A stretch of DNA of 6,374 bases. Origin: Candidatus Hermodarchaeota archaeon. Its GTDB lineage: Archaea; Asgardarchaeota; Hermodarchaeia; Hermodarchaeales; Hermodarchaeaceae. How positions within the stretch are numbered: position 1 is the stretch's first letter; every line of letters begins with the position of its first letter. The notes beneath the pieces are model-generated. The model saw nothing but the letters and a program-made list of their open reading frames with translations, was not told the origin of the DNA and did no database searches. The stretch spans positions 1 to 6,374 of the forward strand of contig JAEOSV010000201.1 of NCBI GenBank assembly GCA_016840185.1. The letters are read 5' to 3'. Positions 4,476 to 6,374 of the stretch are shown here, piece by piece. The position numbers were made by a program, and so were the translations under genes.

Positions 4476-6374
4476 TTAGATAGGTGCTGAAACTTCTTCT
4501 GGTTCCAAGGATGTCTTACGAGCATGATACCGTAAAAAGAATTTGAAAACTTCAACCACAATAAACACTGAGAGGGAGAGGAGAATAATAATAAGCCAAT
4601 CCTGGAGCAGGAGCGGAACCGTTCGAAACACAACTTGGAGTGGTGGGAAATAGACAATCATGATTTGCAGGAGAATGGAAATTCCAATAGCTAGAATCAG
4701 GTATCGGTTCTTGAAAAAGCCCACTTGGAATAATGAAAGGTGTCCTGAACGTGAATTCAGGGCATGAACCATCTGAGCCATGACCAGAACTGTTACAGCC
4801 AGAGTACCCGCCCGAAGAACCGCAACCTCTGGAGCGTACCCCATACCTGTGAGATTCATCATTGAGACCGAGTAAAGCCCCAGAGTTATAATGGCAATCG
4901 TTAATCCCACCACCCATATGAAAATCCAAACCTGTCGTGTTATGACCCCTTCTTGAGGATCTCTGGGTTTCCGTTTCATCACATCAGGTTCCATTGGATC
5001 CATACCGAGAGCGAGTGCGGGAAGTCCATCGGTAACGAGGTTGATGAACAGAATCTGGATAGCTAGGAGAGGGAGAGGCCATCTGAAGAATATCGATAGG
5101 ATTAAGCTTGCCAAGAAGATAACTAATATTTCTCCTGCATTACATGAGAGTAGATATGAAACGAACTTTCGAGTATTATCACCAATGCCCCGTCCTTCCT
5201 CGATGGCGTTGACAATTGATGCATAATTATCGTCAGTTAGAATCATGTCGGAGGCCTCTTTGGCCACATCTGTGCCGGTGATGCCCATGGCAATCCCAAT
5301 GTCGGCGAATTTGAGTGCAGGGGCATCGTTTACACCATCACCGGTCATTGCGGTGATGTGACCTTGCGATTTTAATGCTTGGACGATTCGTAATTTATGT
5401 TCGGGTGAGACTCGGGCATAAACCCGAACTTGAGGGGCAGCATCGGTAAGATCATCATCGGACAGTGCATCAAGCGCGCTTCCAGTAAGTACTGCATCAT
5501 CTTCCTCAAACATGCCGAGTTCATTGGCTACTGCGGCAGCAGTATACTGGTTGTCTCCAGTAATCATAACAGATTTGATTCCTGCCTGACGAGCAATTTT
5601 AATCGAGTCATAAACTTCTGGTCGAGGTGGATCCATCATTCCAACAAGACCAACAAAAATCAAGTCTAATTCGACGCCTTCAGGGGAAATATCACAGAGA
5701 TCTTCTGGACAAATTCGATAAGCCATGCCAAGAACGCGTAGCGCTTTGTTTGCCATCTTGTCATTATTACTTAGTATTTCACCACGTTGATCTTCTGTGA
5801 GGGGCTTAATTCCATTTTTTGTGAAAATATGTGTACTTTGCGCGAGTACAACTTCTGGGGCGCCTTTAATGTACGCAATGGTTTCTCGCTCAGGAGTGTC
5901 ATGGAGTGTTGACATGCGTTTGCGATCTGGATCAAAGGGGAGTTCGGCAATACGAGGATAATCTGCGAGGAGTTTATCCGTGTAGCCAGCTTTTTGTGCG
6001 ACAACCACCAATGCGCCTTCGGTTGGATCACCAACCACTTCCCATTTCCCATTGTCTTGTCGTATCGTGGCATTGTTACTTAATCTGCCAATTCGTAATA
6101 ACAAAGCAAGCTGAGAGTTGTCTAGTGGATTGACTTTCTGGTTTCCAGTAGAGAAGTCTCCTTGAGGTGAATAACCGGCTCCTGAAACCTCCACGGAATA
6201 TCCCGGGACATAGAGCTCCCGAACGGTCATTTCATCTTTCGTTAGAGTCCCAGTTTTATCTGAGCAAATAATATCAGCGGAGCCCAGAGTTTCCACAGCC
6301 GGTAAGCGGCGAACTATTGCATTTCGTTTGACCATTCGTTGAACACCTAATGCCAACGTAATGGTTACTACGGC
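4476..6374 (-). CDS. Calcium-transporting P-type ATPase (P-IIA, SERCA/PMR1-like), partial (N-terminus beyond right edge)
   Basis: The frame is open from the right edge to TAA at 4476, giving 632 visible residues; the true start and membrane segments M1-M3 lie outside. Numbering from the first visible residue, AVVTITLALG is the end of M4, just after where PEGLP is expected. The phosphorylation motif DKTGT begins at Asp39. The nucleotide domain shows GDPTEGA (115-121) and KGAPE (170-174). DPPRPE is at 248-253, TGD at 272-274 and TGDGVND at 344-350. Six more membrane segments follow: M5 403-430, M6 435-456, M7 482-503, M8 522-539, M9 558-576 and M10 590-612. Calcium-site residues of SERCA are kept in M5 (NAGE, N412 and E415) and M6 (NLVTD, N445, T448, D449), but the M8 Glu (SERCA E908) is Gln534. 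The enzyme should export Ca2+, perhaps also Mn2+, from the cytoplasm at the cost of ATP. The nucleotide domain is shorter than in animal SERCA, as usual for prokaryotic members. Confidence 0.96.
   Translation of the reverse strand, partial: AVVTITLALGVQRMVKRNAIVRRLPAVETLGSADIICSDKTGTLTKDEMTVRELYVPGYSVEVSGAGYSPQGDFSTGNQKVNPLDNSQLALLLRIGRLSNNATIRQDNGKWEVVGDPTEGALVVVAQKAGYTDKLLADYPRIAELPFDPDRKRMSTLHDTPERETIAYIKGAPEVVLAQSTHIFTKNGIKPLTEDQRGEILSNNDKMANKALRVLGMAYRICPEDLCDISPEGVELDLIFVGLVGMMDPPRPEVYDSIKIARQAGIKSVMITGDNQYTAAAVANELGMFEEDDAVLTGSALDALSDDDLTDAAPQVRVYARVSPEHKLRIVQALKSQGHITAMTGDGVNDAPALKFADIGIAMGITGTDVAKEASDMILTDDNYASIVNAIEEGRGIGDNTRKFVSYLLSCNAGEILVIFLASLILSIFFRWPLPLLAIQILFINLVTDGLPALALGMDPMEPDVMKRKPRDPQEGVITRQVWIFIWVVGLTIAIITLGLYSVSMMNLTGMGYAPEVAVLRAGTLAVTVLVMAQMVHALNSRSGHLSLFQVGFFKNRYLILAIGISILLQIMIVYFPPLQVVFRTVPLLLQDWLIIILLSLSVFIVVEVFKFFLRYHARKTSLEPEEVSAPI

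Noticed and set aside
5430..6133. Plus-strand frames of 75-79 residues and a minus-strand frame of 100 residues inside the calcium ATPase
   Set aside because: All are covered by a strongly conserved ATPase frame with clear motifs; none shows a domain or good ribosome site.

Overview
All six genes found in this 6.4 kb window lie on the minus strand, so they are transcribed from the right edge to the left. I found no RNA genes, insertion sequences, CRISPR arrays or long repeats. The window most likely comes from an archaeon. The intergenic regions carry A/T-rich TATA-like stretches, transcription appears to end at bare T-tracts without a GC-rich hairpin, and GTG starts sit behind strong GGAGG Shine-Dalgarno sites. 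The lineage cannot be settled from the sequence alone. The protein styles (a helix-extension-helix membrane protein, a PLD-like membrane protein and a SERCA-like P-type ATPase) would fit Asgard or a related mesophilic group, but that is a guess.

Layout in transcription order. (1) 6374-4476: the C-terminal two thirds of a P-IIA, SERCA/PMR1-like calcium P-type ATPase, cut by the right edge just after where its PEGLP motif is expected. (2) 4402-4142: an 86-residue protein with two membrane segments, 73 bp downstream of the ATPase. (3) 4141-3994: a gap with a candidate promoter. (4) 3993-3526: a 155-residue protein with a SAP/Rho-N-like helix-extension-helix N-terminus followed by about three membrane segments. 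(5) 3479-2715: an ABC transporter ATPase. (6) 2709-1039: a large ABC-2 type permease of about 14 membrane segments that looks internally duplicated. Genes 4 to 6 have short gaps (46 bp, then 5 bp) and look like one operon. (7) 1038-846: a gap with T-tracts acting as a likely terminator, a perfect T6-CTAG-A6 palindrome, and a TATA-like candidate promoter. (8) 845-1: a membrane-anchored PLD-superfamily-like protein that runs off the left edge.

The ABC ATPase and permease very probably form one exporter or membrane-remodelling ABC system; the helix-extension-helix membrane protein is encoded first and may be a third component or a regulator. The best lead is at the permease start. A perfect GGAGG site sits 8 nt before an in-frame CTG, with no ATG, GTG or TTG available nearby. 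The extra 32 residues this start adds look like the amphipathic helix that precedes the second half of the same permease.
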